NCBI GenBank assembly: GCA_964247055.1 | Contig: OZ176053.1 | Span: forward strand, 10,292,001-10,356,000 | Length of the DNA stretch: 64,000 nt | DNA from: Paragordius varius | Lineage: Eukaryota; Nematomorpha | Direction of reading: 5' to 3' | Shown here: in pieces, positions 24,254 to 37,700 of the stretch | Layout: each line of letters opens with the position of its first letter | Numbering within the stretch: position 1 is the stretch's first letter | Made by a program: the position numbers and the translations under genes | Notes under the pieces: model-generated | Database searches by the model: none | What the model was told of the DNA's origin: nothing | What the model saw: the letters and a program-made list of their open reading frames with translations, nothing else

Positions 24254-27200
24254 ACACTGCTCAACAGGTTTTGCACATTCCCATTTTTTGCATTTTCTAG
24301 TACCTATTGGCATGGAAAGGCCTAAACAAAAAAATTTGAGGCCCCCAATAGGATTTTTATAAAATTTAATTTTTAATTTTTTATTTAATTATAAAAAACA
24401 ATTATTCCTGTAGAAATATTTAAATATTTAAACGAGAAAGTCAAAAATGGTGTTTCAAAGCAGGTTTTTTATTATGATTCTAGAACTAAAATGCAAAAAT
24501 AATCTATATATACCAGTCCCAGTGTACGATACCACAGAAGATTTTTTTTATTAACGAATACTCTGCAGAAAATGTTATTGATGATTTATATAATAGAACT
24601 TTATAAAAATGTCGTCTATTTTATATTAAAATATAAACTGCCCAAAATCGCTGCTGAAGGTTTGTTATTTCTTCTGCACAAGAAATACCTTATCGAGCGG
24701 GCTTGTTATTCGACAAAGAAATAGACAATATACAATAAATAAATAACAATTTATTTAATATGTTAATTAAAAATTCTATATGTAATAAATAAAAACATCT
24801 TTAAGAATATAGCATTAAAATATATTGCTAAGAGCTAAAGTAAAAATTAAAAATATTTAAAATCGAAAAGGGCTAATATATGGTAGGTGGTATGATCCCG
24901 GCGGCTTGCACAACTGAAAAATCCCCCAGGCAATCCTATAATCATGCCAGATATGATAAAGGTATACAAAAATGAGATGATTAAAGCCCTGTAGAGAATG
25001 CAATATAACGTAGTTGACTTCAGCAAAATCTAAAATTGACATGCCAAATTAACCAATTCCAAAATAGAGCTAGACAGATTTGACCATGTAATCGGATAAG
25101 AAGTTTAAATAAGTTATCACCTTATTGCATAAACAGCCAATCATTTAAAAAATAAACAAAATCCACTAAGTATAGGTAAGAGGATTTTTTGTAAAATCAA
25201 CCTAAGAGAAAAACTCTAATAAGTACTAGAAACCAAAACTAACAAAATTAATATAGCCTATCTGAAAGCCAAAGGTTTAAACCATAGAATACCTCTTTAC
25301 TAATTTTTATAAATTTAAACGTGTTTATAATTAACTAAAAAAGACTAAATTTCGACGATTTGTTGCTCATTTTGTTAGGAGTTTTGCAAATTCGATGGGT
25401 TTACAAAATAAAACAACATGTGATCTATAACACTAGTCGACAAATTTGGACATATTTGAGCACCACTCCTTAAAATTTTAAAATATGACTAATTTCAGTG
25501 TTCTAAAACCGAATCTGAAAAAGATTATGATCCCCCCCAATCAGAATTTTGAGATATTATAGGTTTTTAAATTTATTTCCAAAACCAGAGAAAACCGAGA
25601 GAAAATCAAATAATATAATAAAAATTTATTTTATTATATAATTAATATCATTTAATAAAGCGTAAACTCTATCTTTTGAACATAAATATGTCATTTAAAT
25701 ATCAGAGAGACAAAAATATTACGGATATGAACGTCAAAATTTAGTCTTGTTAATTTTAAAGTATAAATATATACTAAAAGCTAAAAGAGGCCTTCAATGG
25801 TTTAAACTTTCGGGTTTCAGATAGGCTATATTTATTTTGTTAGTTTTCGTTATTTCTACTAATTAGGGTTTTTCTCTTCGGTTTCTTACAAAAAATCTTA
25901 CTTTTACCTAGTGGATATTATTTATTTTTAAAATGATTTGCTGCGTTAATATTTGAATTTCAGATGAATGTTGGGCAGCCACTTATATTATCTGGATTAT
26001 GGATAATATACTACCATAATTTTATTAAATGCATTAATATTTCAACTCATCTAATCTTCTTATCCGATTACATGGTCAAATCTGTCTAACTATATTCTGT
26101 GAATTGGTTAATTTGACATGTCACTTTTAGATTTTGCTGAACTACTTTATATTGAAAGTCTCTCCTACCGGGCTTTAATCACCTCATTATTGTATACCTT
26201 GATTATAGGATTGCTTGGGGGATTTTTGCAGAGTTTGCGCATGCCGCCGGGATATCATACCACACACCAAACATTAGCCCTTTTCGATTTTTAATACTCT
26301 TTGGTTCTTAGAAATATATTTTAATGCTATATTCTTAAAGTTTTATATCCTCTTTTATTTAATACATAGATTTTTTAATTAATCTATATATTTATAAAAA
26401 TGGAAAATGCTGGCTTTGTGATCTGGTACAGGAAAAACGGTAGACCCATTCAAATCCAAACTTCGAAAAAATATAATCATTAATAAATGTCCCGACAATA
26501 GCTTCGCCCTTTTTTTGAAATAGGCCCCCAGTTCGGGCCCACCCCGTGTGAAAAACGGGTTTTTTTTTTTAAACACAAGTCCACAAAAATCGTGTCTTTG
26601 AGACAATTTTCTGGATAACGTGTTAGACCATTCAATTTCAAATATGATTTTTGTTTACTAATTTTCGATTGCGCCCAACATAGTCGAGTCACTTTTTTGA
26701 TTTAGGCCCTCTTTTTACCCGCTACCCCCGTAAAATACCATTTTTTTATCCACAAAAATAATTTTTTGATTGTATTTTTCGCCCTAAGTATGAGACCGTA
26801 AAAATTCAATATGGATTCCACGTACCTGTTAAAAGGCAAAAATTTTAGTCAAGTGTTTCTTTGATGATAGCTGCTGGATAAGGAGCTACCCGCTAAAAAC
26901 TGATTTCTCATGTAACTTTGTGATCTGTTTCCGGAAAACCGGTGAACCCATTCAAATCCAAACATCGAAAAAATTTAATCATTAATGAATGCCCCGACAA
27001 TAGCTTGGCCCTTTTTTGGAATTAGGTCCCCAGTTTGGGCCTACCCCGTGTGAGAAATGGGTTAAGTCAATTTTTTGGAGAACGTGTTGGACCATTCAAT
27101 TTCAAATATGATTTTTGTTTACTTATTTTTGATCGCGCTGAACATAGTCGACTCACTTTTTTGATTTAGGCCCTCTTTTTACCCGCTACCCCCGTAAACT

Positions 27201-27985
27201 GCCATTTTTTTCAGGAAACCAAGTCCACAAAAATAATTTTTTGATCGTATTTTTTTGCCCAAGGTATGAGACTGTAAAAATTCGAGAAGGATTTCGTATT
27301 GCCTGTTAAAAGGCAAAAATGTTAGTCAGGCGTTTCTTTGATGATAGCTGCTGGGTAAGTCGCTACCCGCTAAAAACGATTCCTCATGTAACTTTGTGAT
27401 CTTCTACCGGAAAACCGGTAGACCCATTCAAATCCAAACTTCGAACCCCCCCCCCCCCCCTCCCCAGAAGTCCGAAGGACTTCCTCGGGCTGCGTAGCAG
27501 CACGAGATTTACGCTAGTATTTCCAATAAATTAATATTTATTTATTATATACCATTTCTTTATCGAATAAATAACAAGCCCGCTTGATAAGATGTATTTC
27601 ACGTGCAAAAGAGATAACAAACCTTCAGCAACGATTTCAAGGATCGACGACATTTTTAGAAAGATCTATTATATGGATTATCAATAACCTGCAGAGTCGT
27701 CGTTAATAAAAAATCTTCTGTGGTATCGTACACTGGGGCTGGTTTTGGATCATTTTGCATTTTCGTTTTAAAATTAAAATCAAAAACCTGCTGAATACCA
27801 CTTTTGACTTGCTCGTTTAATATTTAAATATATCTACAGGAATAATTGTTTTTTAAAATTAAATACAAAATTTAAAATTAAATTTTAAAAAAATCCTATT
27901 GGGGGCCTCAAATTTTTTGTTTTGGCCTTATGCCATTAGGTAACGGAAAATGCAAAAAATGGGGTGGTGCAAAACCTTGTTGAGT
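24254..27985. mobile_element. Long palindromic CACTA-like element, interrupted by a Helitron
   Basis: The left arm (about 24254-25360) and right arm (about 25735-27985, minus the Helitron) are inverted copies. Examples: CCAATAGGATTTTT at 24345 against its inverse at 27885, and GGGCTAATATATGG at 24869 against the inverse near 26275. The left terminus is TAA|CACTGCTCAACAGG and the right is ..CCTTGTTGAGT|TAA, so TAA flanks both ends. The central loop is about 375 bp. No transposase was found. The right arm has an extra ~80-100 bp near 25960-26040 and the Helitron insertion at 26383-27517. Without the Helitron the element is about 2.6 kb. Confidence 0.8.
26383..27517 (+). mobile_element. Non-autonomous Helitron, copy 1 (1135 bp)
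   Basis: The 5' end is TCTATATATTTATAAAAATG after an A. The 3' end has hairpin GAAGTCC-GAA-GGACTTC (27467-27483), then hairpin GCTGC-GTA-GCAGC (27489-27501), 12 nt, and CTAG before a T. These are the Helitron hallmarks (TC..CTRR, subterminal hairpin, A/T insertion, no target duplication). The body holds about two tandem units of ~475-500 bp (GACCCATTCAAATCC recurs near 26444, 26946 and 27422) and a C15 tract at 27446-27460. No Rep/helicase frame is present. Confidence 0.88.
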
Positions 27986-28127
27986 TAACATTGCATTTAA
28001 AATTAATTTATGATAAAAAAAACTCTTTACATGTTTAATATAAATTAACTTTAGATTTTGTGAATTTATTTAAAATGTTAATTTATTTTAAACGAGATTA
28101 ATATTTATTCGAATTTAAGTTAGTGTT

Positions 28128-28860
28128 AATAAAAAACTACTGAAGAAAACGGATTTAAATTTATTTTATCCTAATAAAAATTATATAAATATGCCAATAT
28201 ATATAAATAAAATTTTGTTTAAAACATGTTCCATGTCAAACTACTTCGACGCCATTTTTTTCAAGATTTTTGCAAATTATCAGTTAATTTTAAGGGTATA
28301 ATTAAGGCTAATTTTTTATTAATTACATCTAACATTGATAGAAATAGAAAAAGCGGTTTATTTTGTATTATTTTTTAATCACATGTCACGTTGACAAAAT
28401 TTTTACTTTTCGGTTTTAGCTTAAAATCAATAATATCAAGTATTTTTAAATAAATTTTTTATATATTTCGGTTTATTAATGTTTAAGTGTAAAATTTTGC
28501 CATGACTTCAATTCCTTCCATATTTTTTAAAGAATTTAAAAACAGGCCTGGGGTATACAACTACCCCAATTTTCATCGAAGGACTGATATGAATGTGTTG
28601 TAACAAAGTGTTAAATGTGCTAATATAAAATAAACTTTACTTTAGGTTTAGGATCAAATAAACGCGATATTTTGCATATATTGTAAAAAAAAATGGCGTC
28701 CAAATAGTTAAATACGGAACTTTTTTTAGGACAAAAATATAAATTTAAACTGAAACCGTTTGTTTCAGTAGTTTTTAAAAATATCAGCTTAAGTATTGTC
28801 TTAAGTATTTAGATACCCCAATTTGAATCGAAGTTTTAATATATTATAAAAAAAATTATA
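28128..28860. repeat. Right direct copy and inverted copy of the 23.5-kb block
   Basis: 28128-28605 is a direct copy of 23510-24010, including a truncated version of the small ORF (MTSIPSIFFKEF, then a stop after about 37 codons). 28630-28860 is an inverted copy of about 23490-23690, with GGCGTCCAAATAGTT matching the inverse of AACTACTTCAGCGCC. Together they form a head-to-head pair. Confidence 0.75.
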
Positions 28861-29741
28861 TAAGCGAAGATGCTGAACATTTTTAATACCTCTGAATTTT
28901 AATTAAAATATTCGTTCATCTTTATTGTTAAATAAATATAGTGGTTTTTACAAAAAATTATCAAAATTTAAAGAAAACAAATTCTAAATTGCGATAGTTC
29001 ACCATCATCGAATTATATATAAAAATATTAATATCTTGATGCGTTTGACGGTTTCCATTATTATAAAAGGAAGTGCGCTTTATTAAAATTTTATAATAAA
29101 TGTTCAGTAATTAATAATTTTGGTTGATATTAAAGTTTAACATATGTATAAAATTTTATCTCGCGATCCTGGCATTTTTGCCTTAATTTAAGAAGACTAG
29201 CTTAATTTAGAAAAGTAAAAAAACTATGATTTGAGAGCCCACATTCAAAAATTCAAATCTTTTAAAAATATTGTTTTGCTTTTTAGTAGATTTCATGATT
29301 TATTTTAGTGATAATTTTTGGAAGCTTCTAGCTTTCACTAAAAAAATCTATTTTAAAATATGTGCATAATTTTGCCATTACATGGACAACTTATCATAAA
29401 AAGGTTATTCCCTTTCTTAAATCACTGGTAACAGCCAAAACCAAAAGCACCATGATAATCTTTCTTATTAGAATATATATTGGATCATGTTATTTTTTCG
29501 GACATTCTGTTAGCTAATTATCTCATAATTTATTCTAATACCATTAAAAAATTAAAACATAGTGTAGATGGATTTTTAGAGTCTAAAAACTTAATTAAGG
29601 AAACGCTTGAAATCCATTTTATGAAGTTCTTACTAATAAAACACATTCTTACCACCATATGTGATTCAGCTGAAGTACTCTACCCGACTTTTACAGGCAA
29701 GCATGGTAAATATTTTTTTATATATTTAGGATACATCAATT
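28861..29741. other. Intergenic or 5' UTR of SETD2
   Basis: An open frame at 29480-29761 has no recognisable motif. A 24-bp candidate intron (GTAAATATTT..TATTTAG, about 29707-29730) would join an upstream ATG to the SETD2 frame at GAT ACA TCA ATT ATG. This fits the ultra-short intron style but is unproven. Confidence 0.35.
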
Positions 29742-31721
29742 ATGCCATATTTATCTGCTAAAATTAATAATAACGGGTTTAAATTATATACAAATGGTTA
29801 TAATTTAAACATTAGTGGGAAATATTATTCTGATGATGCATTTTCTAACAGTATTTATACACGAAACAGCGAATCTCATTGCACTGAAATGGTAAAGGAT
29901 AACATGGCTTGTCCTAGCTTAGAAATAACTTCGCTGAATACTAAAAAGCAAAGTTCTTTATGTCGATTATTTATTGACAAAGAATATTTTTGTAAATTTT
30001 ATCAAAACTATATTGTCAACAACATTGATCTCATTACGTTGCATAAATTAGGTATATTTAATACAACTATTTTTTGTAAAAAATTAAATGCAAATAAGTG
30101 TTCCCAATCCAAAATTTTCAACTGCGTGATAATTGATAATAACAATATTAATTACCAAGTACAAAATGAAAATATATTTAAACGGTTTAAAAAATTACCC
30201 TCCCTTACCTCCCCTAAAATAATAAACGGTTTGAAAGACCAAACGGCAACAATCAAACAGCACTTGCAAGATACGACATTGGTGTCTGCGACCCCATTTA
30301 AAAAACGTCACCAAACTCTAAAGTACGAATGTTCGAAACCCATATTAAATCACCATAAACTTGCCAGAAAACGTGTTTTAAATGCCCTAAAGTCTTTAGA
30401 AACCTCCTTAGTTTTGACAAACAATAATGTTATTACTGATGCCAATCAAAATATTGCAACAAATGATACGGATAGATCGAACCCTAACACAAGGTATCCT
30501 AAACGAAAAACTAACAAACCCGATTTTTTGGTCCTATCTGTCAAGAAAAGGGCTTCCCTTATAAACTCATCGCCAAATATTGAACCATTATCAATTGAAG
30601 AAATTGATTCTCAAACCCCTAAACAATCTTATGTTGGTTTTCGCAAATATGATAAAATTTTCCAAACTGTTATTGATAGAGTTTGCACTAATGCAGGAAA
30701 TAATAATATAGAGGATATCTCCAATCTATCTAATTCAATGACGAATGGGATAGATCATAATACTTTTATGGTTTCAACTAGGTACGTTTGTTTTTCAATT
30801 AAGTATACACAAAATAATTTAAACGGTGTTTTTGAAATAGTGATGGTTTTAATATAATATCTATAAGATTTGTTAATATATTTTAAAAAGATGTTAAATA
30901 ATTGAATTATGTTTATCTAATCATTGAGCGAGCTACTGATATATTTATAATTTATTATACATCAATTTTAAATAGTAATAAATTAAAATTATTTAATTGA
31001 GTCGGTAACTACGAGGGTTAGTAATGTAAATGAAGTTAAATTACTTCATTTATAAAACATATATTATTTTTAAAAAGCATTTTATAATATCATATGTTTA
31101 CTGTCTGTACCCATAAAACTTCTGTACTATAAATATCTGATGATATTCCATATATTTCGTGTTATTGTTTTGTTGAAACCTCCATTTTTATAAATAAGCT
31201 TTTTATTTACAAATAATTGTTTGTTTTTTATTGCTTAAAACACAATATGTTATACAGTAACGAGCACTCTTAGAGGCCGTATCTATATTTTAAATGGTTA
31301 AATTTAATCTACTTGTCACAGCCTTGTATAATATTTTTCAATATAAGTTATATTTTTAAAAATTTTGGAGAAAAAATAGAATGTTTAATTAAATATGTAA
31401 TTAATAAAATGAAATTTTTTTACATGGCAACAGACATGTATTTTACCCTTTTAGCCATATAAAATACAGATATTACCTATAATAGTGCGATTTACTGTAT
31501 AATAATAATTTTAGTTTATGGTTTTGTTACCCTCATAATTGGTTGGTCAATAAATATTGGCAGTATAAGTGGGGTCTTATTTATATATTTTAATTATGTT
31601 ATAACATTAACGTTCTGGTTATACAGTGAATATTTTAATGTTAAATTCGCCGACATTTTTTTCATCATATGTGGTTAATTTATATCTAAACTTTTGTATA
31701 ATAAATGCGAATTTCTTTACA

Positions 31722-31759
<38 letters not shown>

Positions 31760-34700
31760 GGTTTATGATATGTGAAAACTAATTTTATGTTTTATAGTCC
31801 ACAAGTGTCTCCCGCCGTAGTAATCCCTTATAGAAAAACTGCCAAGGAAGAAATACCACATTTCCAAGCAATAAAAGATAATATTTACACCTTTGATTTG
31901 GATGAGAAGTAAAACTTTAAAAAAATAATTATTTACTTGTTATTTTATTATTTATAGTATTATGAAATAGATTTTGATTGTGGATTTCGGTTAATTCACT
32001 ACATGTAATGTTCACTCTAAATAATTTAAGGAATTTGAAAGATATCGCCACATTGGTATTTACAGTATGGCAAAGGCAAAGTTTTAATAATTTTTTATGT
32101 AAAAGTTTTTTTACAGTGATTGTTAACAGTAGACAATTTAGTAAAATTTTGCACTTAACTTTTATATTTCTTGTGTTAAGTTTAATATTTTCTGTATTTT
32201 TAATGTTTTTCCTATTTTTCGCGATTTTTATTTTTATCTCAGCTACTTACGAACAAACGGAGTTTTGTTATTATCCAAATGAATGGCTACGATATGATTG
32301 CCTTATTATTTATTTTTTGATGACAGAACTCAAAATTATATAAAACTATATAAAATTATTATTTTTTGAACAATAATTGGCAACAAATATAACTCATTAT
32401 GATTACCATGAAACATAATTTATTGATTACCCAAGCTAACGTCATGAGAGATATAATTTTTGTTCAAATTAACTTAATATATTTTTTAACATAAAAATAC
32501 TTGCCCCCTTGCCTTAATATATCTTAATTAATATATACATACTATAAAAATAGAAATTTTATTTTATTTTATTCAACAGATTTCGAAGAAAAAAATGTAT
32601 AAAATTAAAATGACATTTATAATAATTATGTAATGTATAGCAATGGAGATAAAACATTTAAAAAACATTCAAAACGCATGGTATGTGATTGTTTTATCGA
32701 TGAAAAGGATATTACATCAACAAATAATGTGCCCAACAATAAGTTAAATGGATGTGGTCAAGATTGTTTAAATCGAATCCTTATGATTGAATGGTATTTA
32801 CATTTTATATTAATTATTTATTGATTTGATTCGATATTTATAAATGGTAAATGTAATTTTCAGGATGTTTAAAGAATGTCAAAAGTTTTAAGAGTTTACA
32901 TATATGTTTTTTTGTAGTTTGGGCGTAAGTTATGGAACATAAGTTAATTATTTAAAACTATAATTTTTAAAAACTTGTCCTATATTCCCTTAAAATATAT
33001 TGTATGATTAAAGGGCAATTTTTAATCTTTGATATAAATTTATTTTAGTCACAAGATTTTAATATTTAACGAAACTAATTATGTTAGAGCCTAACAATTT
33101 TTGAACAAATTTTTTTATGATTTTACCACTAAATAGTAAAAATATAAAAACGAGCTATTTTAAATATCAATTATTAAGTTAAAAACCTTTTTTTTAATTT
33201 TTAATATTATATTTTTAACATTAAAAATGCTTTTATCCTGCAGGCAGAATGGTCTTTTATATTGTTGTTCACCGTATTTACAAAAACGATATTATTCAAA
33301 TTCTTAGAGTTAAATTAAAAAAATTTTGCAAAAAAGTTATTTATATTAATCTTAAAAAAATAATTTACAATCGTTATGCCATGTTTTGCTGCGAAAATGT
33401 TTGCAAGTTGTATTTTGTTGTGGCTGTTTAAATAATGTAATAATTTAAATTTCAGTTCGAATATCTTTTATATTTTCCCTTTACATTGTTTAAACTTTTT
33501 ATTTTGTTTTTTAATGATCTTATAACAGTAATTAATGTAAAAATAGGAAATAATACCTTTTTATCGTTAGTATATTATAACGTTTGTTGTCTAACATTTT
33601 TCATAAATGTTTTTTTGCATTAACGTTAGGCTTATATGCCATTTTTACGAAAAAAGGGGTGAACCATATGCCATAAGCGAAATCTTATTTGAATATTTAA
33701 TTTGAGTTTATATATATAAAATTTTTGTGACATATTACTCATTTTGGAATTTCGTATAGCTCAACAAGATGTCCATGTGGTGAATATTGTACTAACAAAC
33801 GATTTCAAAAAGTAAAATATTTATAATGTAATTATTGTTGACTTTGATTTGATATGATATTTATTATATGTTAATATGGCAAGGGGCTTAATTATTTTGA
33901 CAATTATTTATGTTTTTATTCAAATTCGATAAACCTCATTGGTTTAAATGTTTGTAGTGGAAATAAAAATAACTTGTTAATTTTTATTACACTAATGTAA
34001 AAGGTTTTACTATAGTTAAAAACTATTCATGGGTAGTTTGCATCTGTACCTCCATATATTTGTAGGAAATATTACAATTTACTTAATTATGATTATTTCT
34101 AAATTACAAATATTGGTAATTATCATTTAAACAGAAATTCTTATAATTTTGTTTATGAAATTAATAATTTTTTATATAAATGAGTTTGGATTTACAGTAT
34201 GGGCAATTTGCAACACAGGATTGTATGGTAAAATGAAAGGAAATAATGATCATTCAACATTTTGCTGTTCTTTCCATACACTACTGTGTTGCAAATTGCC
34301 CTACTATAGTGTGAAATAAGCAACCATTAAAATGCATACTGTAAGTTGCATTTTTGTTATTGTGCTTAAAATCAACCAAATAATACCAAGAATATTTTTT
34401 TCAACAGAGGCAGTACTGTGATATTGAACCCTTCATGACCTTTAACAAAGGGTGGGGCCTACGCACGTTACAAGATATTGAACCGTATGTTTTTTATATT
34501 TTATTACATTATAAAATGAATTCTATTTTATTGGTTTATTTCCAAACATTTTTTTTATAGGGGTACTTTTATTGTTGAATATGTCGGTGAGGTGATAGAT
34601 TCGCGTGAATTTAATCGAAGGCAAAAACAATATCAAAAGGATGAAAGGGTAAACTAAAAAACGGAAATATATATAAACTTATGCTATTTTTAAGTTTTTT

Positions 34701-37700
34701 TTAAATTTTTATCTACTAAATAAGATTTATTAATAGTTATATACTTTTGAATGTTTTAGATTCATTATTACTTTATGTCATTGAAACAAAGCCAAATAAT
34801 AGATGCCACTTACAAAGGCTCATATTCTCGCTTCATTAATCATTCATGCGATCCTAATTGTGAAACACAAAAAGTTAGTTTTAAACATTAATTTTTTCTT
34901 GCTTCAGCATATTTTTGTAAAGATGCAACAATAATAATACCCTTAATTTTTAATTTTCTGACCTTATAGTGGACAGTTAACGGGCAATTGAGGATTGGAT
35001 TTTTTTCCAAAAAATTTATTCCGAAATATACTGAACTGTGTTTTGATTATCAATCCCAACGATATGGGTAACTATTTCTTGTTTTATCACTAGACTTTTT
35101 TTCGAATACATATTTACTTTATTATTTTGTTTTAGAGAAAAACCTCAAAAATGTTTTTGTGGTTCTCCTATATGCCGAGGTTTTATCGATAAAAAGGTAT
35201 CGAATGATTCCAATGTGCCCATTATAACGGCGCCAAAATCTTTAGCAACACTCGAAGATGTTCACATTGAGAATGAAATTAAAGAATTGGCAGGTGACAA
35301 AATATACTTTGAATTTCTGATAATTTGATAAGATAATTTAAGCGATTTCCTCCTTATAATGATCTTATTTATGCTGATTTCGACCCTTTTTTAAAAAATT
35401 GAACTTTTCCAAAAATTGAATTGTTTTAGTCAATTGTTATGTTATATCTATAATTAAAGACTAATATACTTACAAACCGGATAATTTGTGGAATTTTGTA
35501 ACAATTTATTTTACCTACCTGAACCATATTTAAAAATCCAAAAATTTATAAAAATAAGCATAAAGCGCATTTTATATAAAATGCTATGGTTGGAATATTG
35601 TATAATTATATAAAATGAGACCGCAAATTTTAAAAAATTATATTCTTGTTTTTTTTCTGTTGATAGATGCATGTAATGTCAATTTAAATTGTAATGAGCG
35701 AAAATTATCCGAGACAGAAAATGATTTATCAAAGCCAACTGGCTTACAAACTATGGATCAAGTTATAAAATTATGTCGACTTATGGTGCGATCTGAAAAA
35801 TGCTGCTTTAAAATACAAATCCTTAAACTTTTGCAAGTATATATTTGTTGAAAATAAAACCTTATTTTAAGTTTTCCCTTAAATATTCGTTATATGTTTG
35901 TGGAAGTAATTTTTCTACATATTTCTTATTCTTTTGTGCATTTGACCCTTATTTGTCCCTTTATGTGATAATTTTTGGTATTTTATATACAATACCATTT
36001 TTTGCAAAATATTTTAATTTTTTTGTCAACTGGAAAAACATATAAATGTCTTTTGGCATATTTAGGTTGCCTATCCTTAATTACTTTTTATAAGTTTAAG
36101 ATTTTTCGGTTCCAAGTTTATCACAGAAGGTTTCACTACACACATATATACTCTGTCTTTATAACAGCACACAAATGCAGAACAACTGAGTATATTTATC
36201 AAACTCCAAGGTCTTAACCTTTTATGGACATGGTTGGCCGTTTTACCTGATATAAATTCGTTTATCATAGAAGTAGTCTCAAAAAATGTCGACTTAGAAA
36301 AAAGTTATATTGGACTCACAGACAGCGAAGTTAGGAAAAAGAAAAACTCTATGAAACGTTTTATAGCCGAAACAAATGAAACTTTGGATTTTATGTCGCG
36401 TGTATGAATTATTTTACATATTTTTACTTTTTTAGCCAATATGCGGAAAAAAATCGATTTTTTAAAGTCTTTAAGGGATTATATGATTTGGATTTAAATT
36501 TTTTATTCACTTAATTATAGATGATAGATGTACTCTCGCTACTTCCCGTAGATAAAAAGAGTGTTTTGGAAAAATCAAAAATACCAAAAGTTATTGAACC
36601 CTGGTCACAATTCACCCTAATTAATTCTACAAAAGAGTTTGATGCGGCATTTCAAAACATAACATTGGAAACGCAAAAATTACTTCAATCATGGAATGAT
36701 ATTAAAGTATTATTATTTATACAGCGAAACAAATTTTTTGATATATTTTAAGATTTTAAATAAAAATAATTTTTTTATTATATCTAAGGAAACTTTCAAA
36801 ATTCCGAAACGCAAAGACGAACAAACTAAAAACAATTGCACGAATCAGAAAAATACATTAGTAAAAATTCTACCTCCTTCAAATAACAATGGTAAATTTA
36901 TTTTTTACTATACAACCTCTTTCTTTTCCATCATGTAATAAACATATGTTTAAAATGAGGTTATATTATGATATGGTGATATCAGTTCATTTATAATATA
37001 CTTTTTTTTATAAACACACTGTTATATATATAATATGCATTAATTTATGTTGGTAAATAAATTTTATTGATTTTTGATTACATGTTTTTTTTACAGTAAA
37101 CAAACTAAAAAATATAACTTTCAGAAGATTTACACCATCCTTATTTTATATTTTTTTAATATACGCGCAAAACTGAAAAAATATATACACCCTTTTTGCT
37201 TTCATTTCATTAAATATATATTATGTAACGTTAACAGCATACACACCTGCAGGGTATATGGAAAACTTTATTAGTACATATAATTTAAGGGATTATACTA
37301 TACTATAAATTAACCATACGTAATTCTGTCAATTTATTGATTTTAGCAGAACTAGCAAAAAATCAAAAACCGCAAGCACCAAAAATTAATGGTGAAAAAA
37401 CCAACCAACACAATCCAAAAAACGATTTTGAAAGGTTGTGTTAAATTTACAAATACTCACCAAAATTTATTGGAAATTTCCAAAATATGTATTTAAAAAT
37501 TATTTTACAATGACGAAAGAATGGAGTTTATTAGAAATGTTGTAAATATATATATTTGCTAAAAATTAAATATGACCTGCCATCGCACTGCATACTATTG
37601 GTGTATCATGTTCATTAATTAAAAAAAAATTTCTACTACTATGCATTTTAAATTGAGTCCTAATTTTCAAGATATAACCGTCGTAAGTTGATATGGGGGA

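Noticed and set aside
26379-26692. Minus-strand ORFs in the Helitron (also at 44248-44454)
   Set aside because: They recur in both copies only because the repeat recurs. There is no Rep/helicase similarity, and their frames differ between copies.
24254-27985. Inverted gene duplication as the source of the palindrome
   Set aside because: Neither arm has an open frame with recognisable motifs, and the TAA-flanked ends fit a transposable element better.
29480-29761. 93-aa ORF upstream of SETD2 as a gene
   Set aside because: No motif, composition like intergenic sequence, and it ends just inside the SETD2 frame.
31978-32343. 121-aa hydrophobic ORF inside SETD2
   Set aside because: It lies wholly in an intron between phase-matched exons; the Phe/Ile/Leu run reflects T-rich sequence.
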